In this document: positions 18,426 through 26,483 of the stretch, one piece after another
Layout of the letters: the number at the start of each line of letters is the position of its first letter
Position numbering within the stretch: the stretch's first letter is position 1
From: Planctomycetales bacterium ZRK34
Lineage (GTDB): Bacteria > Planctomycetota > Phycisphaerae > Phycisphaerales > Zrk34
DNA length: 64,000 bases
Direction: 5' to 3'
Assembly (NCBI GenBank): GCA_014873095.1
Contig: CP050848.1
Location: 930,001 to 994,000, forward strand
Notes under the pieces: generated by a model
What the model was told of the DNA's origin: nothing
What the model saw: the letters and a program-made list of their open reading frames with translations, nothing else
Database searches by the model: none
Program-made: the position numbers and the translations under genes

Positions 18426-19628
18426 TCACACCGCGACGGAGCGCGTCGCCAGCGTGACGAGGCTTTCGGCCGCGTAGCGCACATGGTCCACCGTCAGAAA
18501 CGGCCCGAAGCTCAGGCGCGTCGTGCCGCCGAGGTCGGCGGTGCCGATCGTCTGGTGAGCCCCCGGTGCGCAGTGCAGGCCGGGGCGGGTGAGAATGCCG
18601 AATTCATTTTCGAGGGCGGCGGACAGATCCAGCGGGTTGTCGTAGCCATCGATGCGGACCGAGAACACACCGCAGCGGTGGGCGCGCGTCGGGGGGCCGT
18701 ACAGGTGAAGCCCGGGGGCGTCGGCCCCGTCGATCACTTCGAGAAAAGCATCGATCAACTGCATCTGATGCTCGGCGAGTTCTTCGACGCCGCGGGCAAG
18801 CAGGTAGGCCACGCCTTCAGACAGACCGACAAGACCGAACGTGTTATGCGAGCCGGGCTCGAAGCGGTCGGGCATGAAGTCGGGCTGGGTGTCGAGCTCG
18901 GAGACGGACCCGGTGCCGCCTTCGCGAATGGTCGTCATGAGCTTTTCGATGCCGGGACGGATATACAGGAACCCGGTGCCGAGCGGCCCGAGCAACCCCT
19001 TATGCCCCGGAGCGGCGAGCAGGTCGATGTTCATCGCGTCCACGTCGATCGGCACATGCCCCAGCGACTGGGCGGCATCGACGCAAAACGGAATGTCATG
19101 GGCCCGGGCGATCTTTCCGACCTCCGCGATCGGCTGCAACGTGCCCGTGACATTGGACCCGTGCAGCATCGCGATCAGACACGTGTCGGGCGTGATCGCA
19201 TCGGCCACGGCTTGCGGATCGACCAGGCCCGTGACAGGGTCAACCGGCAGGCGCGTCTGCGTGATGTGGTCGTGCCGGCACAGGGCGTTGAGCGGGCGGA
19301 GGATCGAGTTGTGTTCCAGGTCGGTGGTGATCACATGGCGTGGGCGGGTTGCATCGGCCCAGACGATGCCGCGGACGGCGAGGTTCAGACCGTCGGAGCA
19401 GTTAAGAGTGAAGATCACGTGATCGGGATTCGACCCGCCGATGAGCTGGTTGATGCGCGAGCGGCATTGGGTCAGCAGCCGGGCGGACTCGACCGATTCG
19501 TGATACGACCCGCGCCCGGGCGAGGCGCCGAGTTCGGTGGCGTAGTGGTTGATCGCCGTCAGCACACTGGGGGGCTTGGGGAAGCTGGTGGCGGCATTAT
19601 CGAAATACAGTCGGGGTTCAGCAGGCAT
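18426..19628 (-). CDS. Class V aminotransferase, cysteine desulfurase-like
   Basis: 400 aa, full length. Landmarks of the fold: YFDNAATSFPKP at the start, TTDLEHNSILRPL, DAAQSLGHVPIDV (Asp and Gln that hold PLP), APGHKGLLGPLGTGFLYI (PLP-binding Lys), RLSFGPF near the end. HCAPGAH supplies a cysteine in the region where SufS/IscS carry their catalytic Cys, so sulfur transfer from cysteine is plausible. The overall pattern fits the EF2568-like family of class V enzymes, which are often called cysteine desulfurase family proteins. No suf or isc genes are adjacent. It is divergent from the gene at 19717. Confidence 0.85.
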   Translation of the reverse strand: MPAEPRLYFDNAATSFPKPPSVLTAINHYATELGASPGRGSYHESVESARLLTQCRSRINQLIGGSNPDHVIFTLNCSDGLNLAVRGIVWADATRPRHVITTDLEHNSILRPLNALCRHDHITQTRLPVDPVTGLVDPQAVADAITPDTCLIAMLHGSNVTGTLQPIAEVGKIARAHDIPFCVDAAQSLGHVPIDVDAMNIDLLAAPGHKGLLGPLGTGFLYIRPGIEKLMTTIREGGTGSVSELDTQPDFMPDRFEPGSHNTFGLVGLSEGVAYLLARGVEELAEHQMQLIDAFLEVIDGADAPGLHLYGPPTRAHRCGVFSVRIDGYDNPLDLSAALENEFGILTRPGLHCAPGAHQTIGTADLGGTTRLSFGPFLTVDHVRYAAESLVTLATRSVAV

Positions 19629-19702
19629 CGAGGCATTGTAGCGAATCGGGGCGGAGAGTTAAGCGGGCTGAAAAAACCCGGTCCTGGGGCGATTTTCTGT
19701 GG

Positions 19703-19708
19703 TAGAAT
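19703..19708 (+). promoter_or_regulatory. Candidate -10 element for the receiver-like gene
   Basis: TAGAAT 8 bases before the ATG at 19717, so transcription would start almost at the first ATG. No convincing -35 was found at the right distance. Confidence 0.35.
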
Positions 19709-19716
19709 AGAGGTAG

Positions 19717-20274
19717 ATGGATATGGAGGACGCACCAAAACGCCCGACCGCTGAGGCGGGGCAGTGTTTATTGCTGCTGCCGCCGGGCTGTGAACCGCCT
19801 GCAGAGTTGCTGGGGGGATTGCGCAAGCGTGGGGTGTCGGTGCGCCAGGTCAGCGATGCTCCGGCGGCGATGGTCGCCCTGGCCCGGCAGCGATATCTTT
19901 CGATGGTGATCATCGAGCCGGATTGTCTGCCACAGACCGGCGAACTGGCCGCCGCGGCGCGTCGCTACCATGCGGCCACGACCATCTGGCGCTACGCCGC
20001 CGAGGATGAGCCACGCTTGATGCGCTGGCCGTCGCCTTCCCCCCTCCCCGCAGGAGAGGGTCTGGGTGAGAGTGGTGATTCAGCCATCTCACCTTCAGCC
20101 CGGCAAACGTCTTCCGCTGAACCCGCCCCCCCGGCGCCGGCGTATGAATACGCAGAGACGACCGAGCCCCCGGCCCCGGAACCACAAGACCAGCCCAGGA
20201 GCCCCGAGATCGAAATCTCACTCAGCGATGAAGAACTGGCCATGCTCCTGGCCGACGACGACCCGCCGATATAG
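19717..20274 (+). CDS. Receiver-like small protein with repeat-derived linker, unknown function
   Basis: 185 aa. The first 90 residues have alternating strands and helices like a degenerate receiver domain (CLLLLPPGCEPPAELL, VSVRQVSDAPAAMVALA, SMVIIEPDCLPQTGEL) with no clear phosphoacceptor set. The middle SPLPAGEGLGES is translated from a dispersed repeat (20041-20070), also found inside ybeY. The tail is acidic and Pro-rich, ending EISLSDEELAMLLADD. A second in-frame ATG at 19723 has GAGGT 8 bases upstream and may be the real start. It lies 69 bases before the diguanylate cyclase, whose N-terminus is also receiver-like, so the two may act together. Confidence 0.6.
   Translation: MDMEDAPKRPTAEAGQCLLLLPPGCEPPAELLGGLRKRGVSVRQVSDAPAAMVALARQRYLSMVIIEPDCLPQTGELAAAARRYHAATTIWRYAAEDEPRLMRWPSPSPLPAGEGLGESGDSAISPSARQTSSAEPAPPAPAYEYAETTEPPAPEPQDQPRSPEIEISLSDEELAMLLADDDPPI
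20041..20070 (+). repeat. PLPAGEG-coding dispersed repeat inside a gene
   Basis: A 30-base core, CCCCTCCCCGC(A)GGAGAGGG plus a (C/T)GGGTGAG tail, lies in frame in the 19717 gene. The reverse complement of a second copy is at 28063-28094 inside ybeY, read in the same frame (PLPAGEG). Confidence 0.65.
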
Positions 20275-20343
20275 ACCCGCCAACGCCTGATCTGCGAGAA
20301 GAGAATCGAGAACCCCGGAACACCGGCCCCCGGAGAGACGCCC

Positions 20344-21693
20344 TTGTCCGCCCCTGATGTGTCCAACCTGCCGATCACGATCGTCGTGGCCGATGCGCCG
20401 CTGGCTGAGCGCCTGCGCCAGACCGCGCCGAAGCTGGCCCCGATCGTGGCTGTCGATGGCTACCTTGATGCGCTGGGTGAGATGTCGCGCCGCCCGGCGC
20501 GGGCGGTGGTCGGTCGCGTCGCCCCGCTGGAGGCTTCGCTGGACGCCACCGCCGGCGCGCTGCGCCGCCTCGCTCCCGAAGCCCAGTTGCTGCTGGTATG
20601 CGATGCGGATCAGGAGCCCGACGCCATGCGAGCCGTGCGCCTCGGGTTCGACGACTATTTCATCGAGCCCCTCGCTGACGACCACCTGCTCGAAGCCCTG
20701 ACTGATCACGACAACGGCGACGACGACGACCTCCCCCAGCCCGAACCCGACATCACCCCCGCGCCCACTCCCCCTCACGCCGACGCTGAGGCGCAGCCGA
20801 AGCGTCTGGTCTCCCGCCAACTCGGCGACATCGACCTCGTCGAACAGCTCCTCCGCGACCGCTCCGGCCTGCGTGATCTGGCCGTGCGGCTGATCATTCA
20901 GCGGCTCGGCCACGACGACATCCGTTGGACCGAGGCCCCCGACAAAGCCCTCGCCACCAACGTCCCGGTCACCTTCGCCAATCAGACGCTGGGCCACCTC
21001 GCCTCGAACACCGTCCCCGCCGCCGAGCTGACCGGTTATGCCAACTGGCTCGCCCGCTGGGCCACGCTCGAAAAGCACCTGTCCCACCTCAGCGATCTCG
21101 CCCTGCATGATCAGCTCACCGGCGTGTGGAACCGCCGCTACTTCGATAAATTCCTCAAGTCCATCATCGAGCGTGCTCATGTCGAACGCTTCCGCGTTAC
21201 GCTCATGCTCTACGACATCGACAACTTCAAAGCCTACAACGACCGCTACGGCCACCCCGCCGGCGATGAGATCCTCGTCGAAACCGCCCGTCTGATGACC
21301 GAGGTCGTCCGCAAGCACGACATCGTCGCCCGCATCGGCGGCGATGAGTTCGCCGTGATCTTCTGGGACGCCGAGCCGCCCCGCCGTGAATCCAGCGAAC
21401 ACCCTCACTCCGTCCGCACCGCCGCCGAACGATTCCAGAAAGCCGTCTGTCAGCACCGCTACCCCAAACTCGCAGAACAGGCCCACGGAACCCTCACCAT
21501 CTCCGGCGGCCTCGCCAGCTACCCCTGGGACGGACAGACCCCCGAACAACTGATCGACCTCGCCGACGAAATGCTCCTCGAGTCGAAAAAACAGGGCAAA
21601 AACGCCCTCACCTTCGGCCCCGGCGCCATGCGCGCCTGCGGCCTGCTCGACGACACCCCAGACAACACCCCCGGCGACACCCCCACTGACTGA
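20344..21693 (+). CDS. GGDEF-domain diguanylate cyclase with degenerate receiver
   Basis: 449 aa. N-terminal receiver-like domain (LPITIVVADAPLAERL ... GFDDYFIEPLADDHLLEAL, about 8-118) without the usual acidic pocket, a Pro/Asp linker, a central domain (about 160-240) that may be GAF-like, then the GGDEF domain (HDQLTGVWNRRYFDKFL, YDIDNFKAYNDRYGHPAGDEIL, IGGDEFAVIF, SGGLASYPWDG). The catalytic loop GGDEF is intact. A clear inhibitory RxxD was not checked. It should make cyclic di-GMP, a second messenger for surface and motility control. It starts with TTG with GGAGAG 6 bases upstream. Confidence 0.88.
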   Translation: MSAPDVSNLPITIVVADAPLAERLRQTAPKLAPIVAVDGYLDALGEMSRRPARAVVGRVAPLEASLDATAGALRRLAPEAQLLLVCDADQEPDAMRAVRLGFDDYFIEPLADDHLLEALTDHDNGDDDDLPQPEPDITPAPTPPHADAEAQPKRLVSRQLGDIDLVEQLLRDRSGLRDLAVRLIIQRLGHDDIRWTEAPDKALATNVPVTFANQTLGHLASNTVPAAELTGYANWLARWATLEKHLSHLSDLALHDQLTGVWNRRYFDKFLKSIIERAHVERFRVTLMLYDIDNFKAYNDRYGHPAGDEILVETARLMTEVVRKHDIVARIGGDEFAVIFWDAEPPRRESSEHPHSVRTAAERFQKAVCQHRYPKLAEQAHGTLTISGGLASYPWDGQTPEQLIDLADEMLLESKKQGKNALTFGPGAMRACGLLDDTPDNTPGDTPTD

Positions 21694-22124
21694 CCCCCCC
21701 TCGCCATCCCACACCACCACCCGCCAGAACATCACTTCCCCACCACCACGCGTCATTCGTCATACGTTCCCTGCTCCCTGCTCCCTGCTCCCTGTCCCCT
21801 GCCCCCTGTTACTCACGCCCCAACGCGCACAATCCAAACGACCCAACGCCAAACACACATTCTAATTTTATTAATAACATTAGAATTAAAATGATACCGA
21901 AAGGTCGCCACAGTGTTTTGTTGAGGCAAACTAAAATTCTAATGTTCTTAATAACATTATAATTTTGACATGATGAATAAAGCCGTCGCGAGGGGATGTG
22001 GCATGTGCGGCAGTCGCGCCGGACCATTCCTTGTCATGTTGGATCGGATCGATACGCGTCCTGCAGGACTGGGCCGGGGCGAGTCATGCCAAACCGGATC
22101 GAGTCGCTGGGCCGAGCAAGGAAA
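21694..22124. other. Intergenic region with short tandem repeat and two AT-rich palindromes
   Basis: No gene seen. About 21768-21806 is a short tandem repeat of CCCTGCT-like units. 21859-21887 and 21936-21964 are two copies of a 29-base AT-rich segment that agree at 26 positions; each is an imperfect palindrome around TTAATAAC. The second has 14-base arms (AAAATTCTAATGTT / AACATTATAATTTT) matching at 13 positions. The two centres are 77 bases apart. Operator pair, promoter or mobile-element end are all possible. Confidence 0.5.
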
Positions 22125-22206
22125 ATACTTTCGTCGGCATCTTCCGACGTCGGCGCCGCGCCGAAATTCCAAAAACGCTCCGCCCCGCTGCCATCGACAG
22201 TGTCAC
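22125..22206 (-). pseudogene. Fragment duplicated from the dockerin metalloprotease gene
   Basis: On the minus strand this reads DTVDGSGAERFWNFGAAP, then TSEDADESIFLA. It is nearly the same as DTVDGSGAERLWNFGAAP and TSADVDKSDFLS at about 22825-22908 in the neighbouring intact gene. The similarity stops abruptly on both sides, just before the zinc-binding HELAH segment, so this is a remnant of a partial duplication or of a lost paralogue. Confidence 0.65.
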
Positions 22207-22229
22207 GAGTCGTGATGTGACACGCCTTG

Positions 22230-23444
22230 TCAGCACATCCGGCGGCGACGTTTTGCGATGAGCATGGTGATCGCGCCCAACATGCCGAGCGTGCCCGGCT
22301 CGGGTGTTGACGCGGCATTGACTGATGCGCTGGACGGGCTCAGCGGATCTTCCTGGCCGTAGTTCTGACTCAGCAGCACCAGGTCGGCGATGTCGACGAT
22401 GCCATCGAGATTGAAATCGCCTTCAATCCAGTCGACACCTTCATCGACGCCGAAGTTCTGACTCAGTCGCACCAGGTCCGCGATGTCGACCGAGCCATCG
22501 ACATTGGCGTCGCCGATCAGCGGCACCATCCATCCCAGATCGCGCATCACTGCGTAGTCCAGGTCCGTGAACAGTTTGCGGTCGCTGATGCCGTTGAGGC
22601 TGCGCAGCGTCGGGTCCATCGCCGTTTCCTGGGTCACGCCCCTGACTTCGCTGAGCGTGCCCTCGGCGAAGTGGCTCAAATCACCGGCCAGCGCCACCGG
22701 CCCGTCGTTGTAGTACTCCGCAGCAGCTCCGGTGAACTGCCCCCCGCTGACCTGGTTGGCGAACGACGGCGTACTGAAGGAAAAGCCCATCAGGTGCGCC
22801 AACTCGTGTATCGCCACCGACAGAAAGTCGCTTTTATCGACATCCGCCGATGTCGGCGCCGCGCCGAAATTCCACAACCGTTCCGCCCCGCTGCCATCGA
22901 CGGTGTCAAACGAAATCGATCCGCCCCACGGGGCGATCTCCACCGCATCGACGCCGGTGACTTCGTCGATCGTGCCTTGTCCGCGCGTCTTGAGCGTGGT
23001 CTCGAATTCCGTGCCGACAAAGGTTGAATACCCACCGCCCCCGCCGACACCGAGCGTGCTGCCGCCGAGGTTGCGACCGCCCGCGTACACCACCACGGTG
23101 TCCTCCGCGATCGTCAATCCCGCGATGCGGTAGTTGCTCTGTCCCGTCCCCGGGTGCGAGATCAGCGCCGCCCACACATCGTACGGCCCGGTGAACGGGT
23201 CCACGTCGATCGGGTCGGCCGTCGATGAAGGCTCGATCGCCGCCAGGTTATCCTGAAAGCGTTCAAACACCCGCCCCGCCAGTTCCAGGTCCGCCTTGGC
23301 TTCGGGGAACTTGTTGAAAAAGCCCACTGTCCCGTCGCTGAACTCGTACGTGTCCAGGCTGTAGTCAAAAACCAGGTCGATCGCCCCGGCCGGGCGCCCC
23401 GCCATGCTGATAACCAACCCCGCCATCATCATCCATTTGGTCAT
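22230..23444 (-). CDS. Exported HExxH metalloprotease-like protein with dockerin and PEP-CTERM
   Basis: About 404 aa. A signal peptide (MMMAGLVISMAGRPAGA), then a catalytic-type domain containing AIHELAHLMGFSFS, a zinc-protease HExxH motif with a following Gly; the usual third ligand position (HExxHxxGxxH) is S/F-rich here, so the third ligand is uncertain. A pair of dockerin type I repeats follows: GDANVDGSVDIADLVRLSQNFG and GDFNLDGIVDIADLVLLSQ (calcium-binding DxNxDGxVD). The tail STPEPGTLGMLGAITML + KRRRR is PEP-CTERM. I chose the ATG at 23444 for its AGGGG site 7-8 bases upstream. Probably a cell-surface or secreted protease. Confidence 0.8.
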   Translation of the reverse strand: MTKWMMMAGLVISMAGRPAGAIDLVFDYSLDTYEFSDGTVGFFNKFPEAKADLELAGRVFERFQDNLAAIEPSSTADPIDVDPFTGPYDVWAALISHPGTGQSNYRIAGLTIAEDTVVVYAGGRNLGGSTLGVGGGGGYSTFVGTEFETTLKTRGQGTIDEVTGVDAVEIAPWGGSISFDTVDGSGAERLWNFGAAPTSADVDKSDFLSVAIHELAHLMGFSFSTPSFANQVSGGQFTGAAAEYYNDGPVALAGDLSHFAEGTLSEVRGVTQETAMDPTLRSLNGISDRKLFTDLDYAVMRDLGWMVPLIGDANVDGSVDIADLVRLSQNFGVDEGVDWIEGDFNLDGIVDIADLVLLSQNYGQEDPLSPSSASVNAASTPEPGTLGMLGAITMLIAKRRRRMC

Positions 23445-23503
23445 GTCCATCCCCTTGCATGTTGCTACGTATCGATGTTCTACCACGCCGCATTTGATCC
23501 GAT

Positions 23504-23565
23504 GTTTAGCCGCGACCCGAAGGGGAGCGTTTGGCGTCGCGCTCCCCTGTGGGTCGCGGCTAAAC
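23504..23565. repeat. TAGCC-type palindromic repeat, long form
   Basis: Left arm 23504-23529 (GTTTAGCCGCGACCC...) and right arm 23540-23565 are nearly perfect reverse complements around a 10-base loop. An almost identical copy is at 41975-42036. Located between the metalloprotease promoter side and the 3' end of cysS. Confidence 0.75.
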
Positions 23566-23568
23566 GGA

Positions 23569-25029
23569 CTAGTCCAGTGTCATTTTACGGCGCCAGGTGA
23601 TGCCCTGCTTGGAAATCTGCACCTCGATGCCCGCCGCTGTCAGCTCATCGCGAATGGCATCCGATGCCGCCCAATCCTTCGCCGCTCGGGCATCGGCCAT
23701 CTGCTGAACCTTCGCATCGATGGCGGCATCGTCCCCGGATGTTTCGGTCTCCAATTCCGCAGCCTCCAACACGCCCAGCACCGAGTTCATCCGCACCAGC
23801 GGCGACAGATCATCTGGCGAGTCATTGAGCCACTTGTTGATCGCACCCAGCGCCCCGGAGATGTTCAGATCATCCGACAGCGCCGCCACGAAATCGCGTT
23901 CAACATCACTGTCACCCGCCGCCACCGACTGAGCATCAACACCTGCCGCGGCGGCGCGCCAGCGTTCGACCATGCGGTGGGCGTCTTCGAGCCCCTTCAT
24001 GGTGAAGTTCATATTCGAGCGGTAGTGCGTGCGCATCAGTTCGAGGCGCAGGGCCGCGGGGTCGACACCGCGTTTCAGCAGATCGCGGACGGTGTAGAAG
24101 TTGCCCTTGGACTTGGACATCTTTTCGCCTTCGACCATGAGGAATCGCGTGTGCATCCAGTAGCGGGCGAAGGCCTTGCCGGTGGCGCCGCAGGACTGGG
24201 CGATCTCGCATTCGTGGTGCGGGAAGATGTTGTCCTCGCCGCCGGTGTGGATGTCGAGGGTTTCAACGCCCAGCGCGCTCATCGACATGGCCGAGCACTC
24301 GATGTGCCAGCCGGGGTAACCCCACCCCCACGGTGAGTCCCACTTCATCAGATGTTTGGCGTCCGGTTTCCACAGCAGAAAGTCGTGCGGGTTGCGTTTG
24401 CCGGCGGTGTCGGTTTCGCTGACGCGCCCGCCGGCGCCGTGGGCGAGTTTGTCCAGCGTGTTGCCGGACAGCTTGCCGTATTGCGGAAAGCTGGACACGT
24501 CGTAATACACCGCGCCGTCGCCGGCAACGTAGGCGTGATCGGCGGCGACGAGCTTTTCGATCATCGCGATCATCTGCTTGACGTGTTCGGTCGCGCGCGG
24601 GCGACGAGGGGCTTCATCGTCGGCGATCTTCAACCGCAGGGCGCGGGCGTCGTCGATGAATGCTTTCTCAAAGTAGCGTGCCACGGCGAAAGGGTCATCG
24701 GGGTTTTCGACGTCGGCGACACCGGACTTCTTGGCGGCCTTGAGTCGCTGGGCGGCGAGTTCCATCTTGTCCTGGCCGCCGCCGTCGGCGAGTTGGTCCT
24801 CGGTCATGTGGCCCACATCGGTGATGTTCATCACCTGGCGGACCTCGTGGCCGGTGAACTCGAGAAAGCGGCGCAGCAGATCGGCGAACACGAACGCACG
24901 GAAGTTGCCGATGTGGGCGAAGTCGTAGACGGTCGGCCCGCAGTTGTACATCCGCACGACCGGCGGATCGATCGGGGCGAAGTCTTCGAGCTGGTTGGTC
25001 AACGTGTTGTAGAAGCGAATCGGAGTCAT
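23569..25029 (-). CDS. cysS: Cysteinyl-tRNA synthetase
   Basis: 486 aa, normal length for bacterial CysRS. It charges tRNA-Cys. Motifs of the class I core are present: [19 protein letters not shown] (HIGN is the HIGH-type signature; the Cys is a zinc ligand), WHIECSAM and HHECEIAQS (the other zinc ligands), [11 protein letters not shown] (KMSKS loop). The DALR-type helical domain follows, then a C-terminal [22 protein letters not shown], the usual end. Cytoplasmic. Monocistronic on appearance. Confidence 0.96.
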   Translation of the reverse strand: MTPIRFYNTLTNQLEDFAPIDPPVVRMYNCGPTVYDFAHIGNFRAFVFADLLRRFLEFTGHEVRQVMNITDVGHMTEDQLADGGGQDKMELAAQRLKAAKKSGVADVENPDDPFAVARYFEKAFIDDARALRLKIADDEAPRRPRATEHVKQMIAMIEKLVAADHAYVAGDGAVYYDVSSFPQYGKLSGNTLDKLAHGAGGRVSETDTAGKRNPHDFLLWKPDAKHLMKWDSPWGWGYPGWHIECSAMSMSALGVETLDIHTGGEDNIFPHHECEIAQSCGATGKAFARYWMHTRFLMVEGEKMSKSKGNFYTVRDLLKRGVDPAALRLELMRTHYRSNMNFTMKGLEDAHRMVERWRAAAAGVDAQSVAAGDSDVERDFVAALSDDLNISGALGAINKWLNDSPDDLSPLVRMNSVLGVLEAAELETETSGDDAAIDAKVQQMADARAAKDWAASDAIRDELTAAGIEVQISKQGITWRRKMTLD

Positions 25030-25084
25030 AAGCGGCCGATTTTACCCGCTGACCGAGGAATCGACCAGCCGTGGGCCTCGATGA

Positions 25085-25197
25085 AGCACAAAGACACGAA
25101 GACGCAAAGGCGCAAAGGAAATGCAAGAATTGTGCAGCCGCGCCGGGCCATTTTCCCGCAATCTCTTTGCGCCTTTGCGCCTTTGCGTCTTCGTGCT
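25085..25197. repeat. Inverted repeat element of the CACAAAGACAC type
   Basis: Left arm 25085-25118 and right arm 25165-25197 are reverse complements apart from small differences, built on CAAAGACACGAAGACGCAAAG units. The interior is about 46 bases and shows no coding signs. It fills most of the 178-base gap between the MFS gene and cysS. It is a shorter relative of the element at 4837-5025. Confidence 0.65.
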
Positions 25198-25206
25198 GTC
25201 AGTGAA

Positions 25207-26421
25207 TCATGTTTGCGTAGCGATCGGGCGGGCGATGGTCAGGCCGATGAGCATGGCGATGGCGATGATGACGCTGATGCGGAGCAGCGTCGCCAGGGCG
25301 GACCAGTCGACCGGCTCACCGACCGTTGTTGACAACCCGGCGAGCAAGGCGGCGAAACCCAGGCGGCCGGCCAGCGACTGCAGCGACAGGTAGGTGGCCC
25401 GGTGCGTGGCGGGGACGCGCGGGGCGACTGCGGCGTTCAGCGGCGCGGTCATCAGGGCGCGGGGCGTTGACCGCAGCAGAATCAGCGGGACGATCCACGC
25501 GGCGGCGATGGCGGCCATCGCACCGATGATCAGCGTCTGCAGCAGCATCGCGATCAGCAACGCCGCGCCGATGCCGACACGATCGCGAATGCGCACCGAG
25601 CGAGCGGCGAAGAACGAACCGATCCACATAGTGATCGCCACGTGGATGCCGGTCGCCAGGGGCGTGTGGACTTCGAAGGCGACGGACTCGCGCAGGGACA
25701 GGTCGATGTAGGACTGGAAGAACTCATAGGGCACGTGATTGAGCACGGTCATGAACACGGCATAGGCGAACAGCCACATGAGCATCGGCTGGCGGGCATA
25801 CCCGCCGCATTGTCGAACCGAGCGGATGAACCCGTCGTGGCCGGCAGCGCGTTGGAAAGGTTCGACAAACATCAGAACGAGGATGAACCCGCCAATCGCC
25901 GCGGCGGCGGACAGCGCGTAGGCGAAGCGCAGGTCGATCGCAGCGACCAGCCCGCCGGCCAGCGCGGCGACGGCTGAAGCGAAGAACCCGTTGCGGGAGA
26001 CAATCGCCTCGCGGGCGGCGAGACGGTCGGACTCGCCGAGAGCTTCGAGGCTGTCGTTGTGGAAGGCGGTGTTGGTTCCGCTGTGGAAGGCGAAGCCGAC
26101 GGCGAGACAGACCTGTGCCGCGGCGAAGGTGGCGAATGAACCGTCGAGGAAGAAGAGGATGTAGGCGCCGAGCAACGCGACGGATGAAATGCCCAGCGTG
26201 AGGCGGCGGCCGACCAGATCGGAGAAGTAACCCGAAGGCACTTCCATCACGACGATGGCGGCGTAGTAGATCGCTTCAAGTTGCAGAGCCCGGGCGAGAC
26301 TCAGGCGACTGGTGAAGTAGAGAAAGAACACCGGCAGCCAGAACATCGCTGCCACCGTCGCTTCGTACCAAGGGTAGAGGGCGACGTTGCGGCGGAGGTT
26401 GTCGGCTGATGGTGCGGGCAT
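25207..26421 (-). CDS. Major facilitator superfamily transporter
   Basis: About 404 aa with about 12 hydrophobic segments. The loop after helix 2 reads GYFSDLVGRRLTLG, the MFS signature (GxxxDxxGRR). N-terminal LYPWYEATVAAMFWLPVFFLYFTSRLSL looks like helix 1 of an efflux-type carrier. The second half begins near GGYARQPMLMWLFAYAVF. Substrate cannot be told. The start is uncertain: ATG at 26421 (MPAPSADNLRR) has no strong ribosome site, and a TTG at 26436 is in frame. A partial TAGCC-type repeat (GCGGCTAAAC at about 26465-26474) lies just upstream. Confidence 0.85.
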   Translation of the reverse strand: MPAPSADNLRRNVALYPWYEATVAAMFWLPVFFLYFTSRLSLARALQLEAIYYAAIVVMEVPSGYFSDLVGRRLTLGISSVALLGAYILFFLDGSFATFAAAQVCLAVGFAFHSGTNTAFHNDSLEALGESDRLAAREAIVSRNGFFASAVAALAGGLVAAIDLRFAYALSAAAAIGGFILVLMFVEPFQRAAGHDGFIRSVRQCGGYARQPMLMWLFAYAVFMTVLNHVPYEFFQSYIDLSLRESVAFEVHTPLATGIHVAITMWIGSFFAARSVRIRDRVGIGAALLIAMLLQTLIIGAMAAIAAAWIVPLILLRSTPRALMTAPLNAAVAPRVPATHRATYLSLQSLAGRLGFAALLAGLSTTVGEPVDWSALATLLRISVIIAIAMLIGLTIARPIATQT

Positions 26422-26483
26422 GATGCACGCGGACAAAGTGAAGAAGACGCGCTCGCCTGCGGCTCGCGGCTAAACGGAAGACA

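Noticed and set aside
21768-21806. A CRISPR array in the CCCTGCT tandem repeats
   Set aside because: The unit is only about 7 bases, has no spacers, and is a simple tandem repeat.
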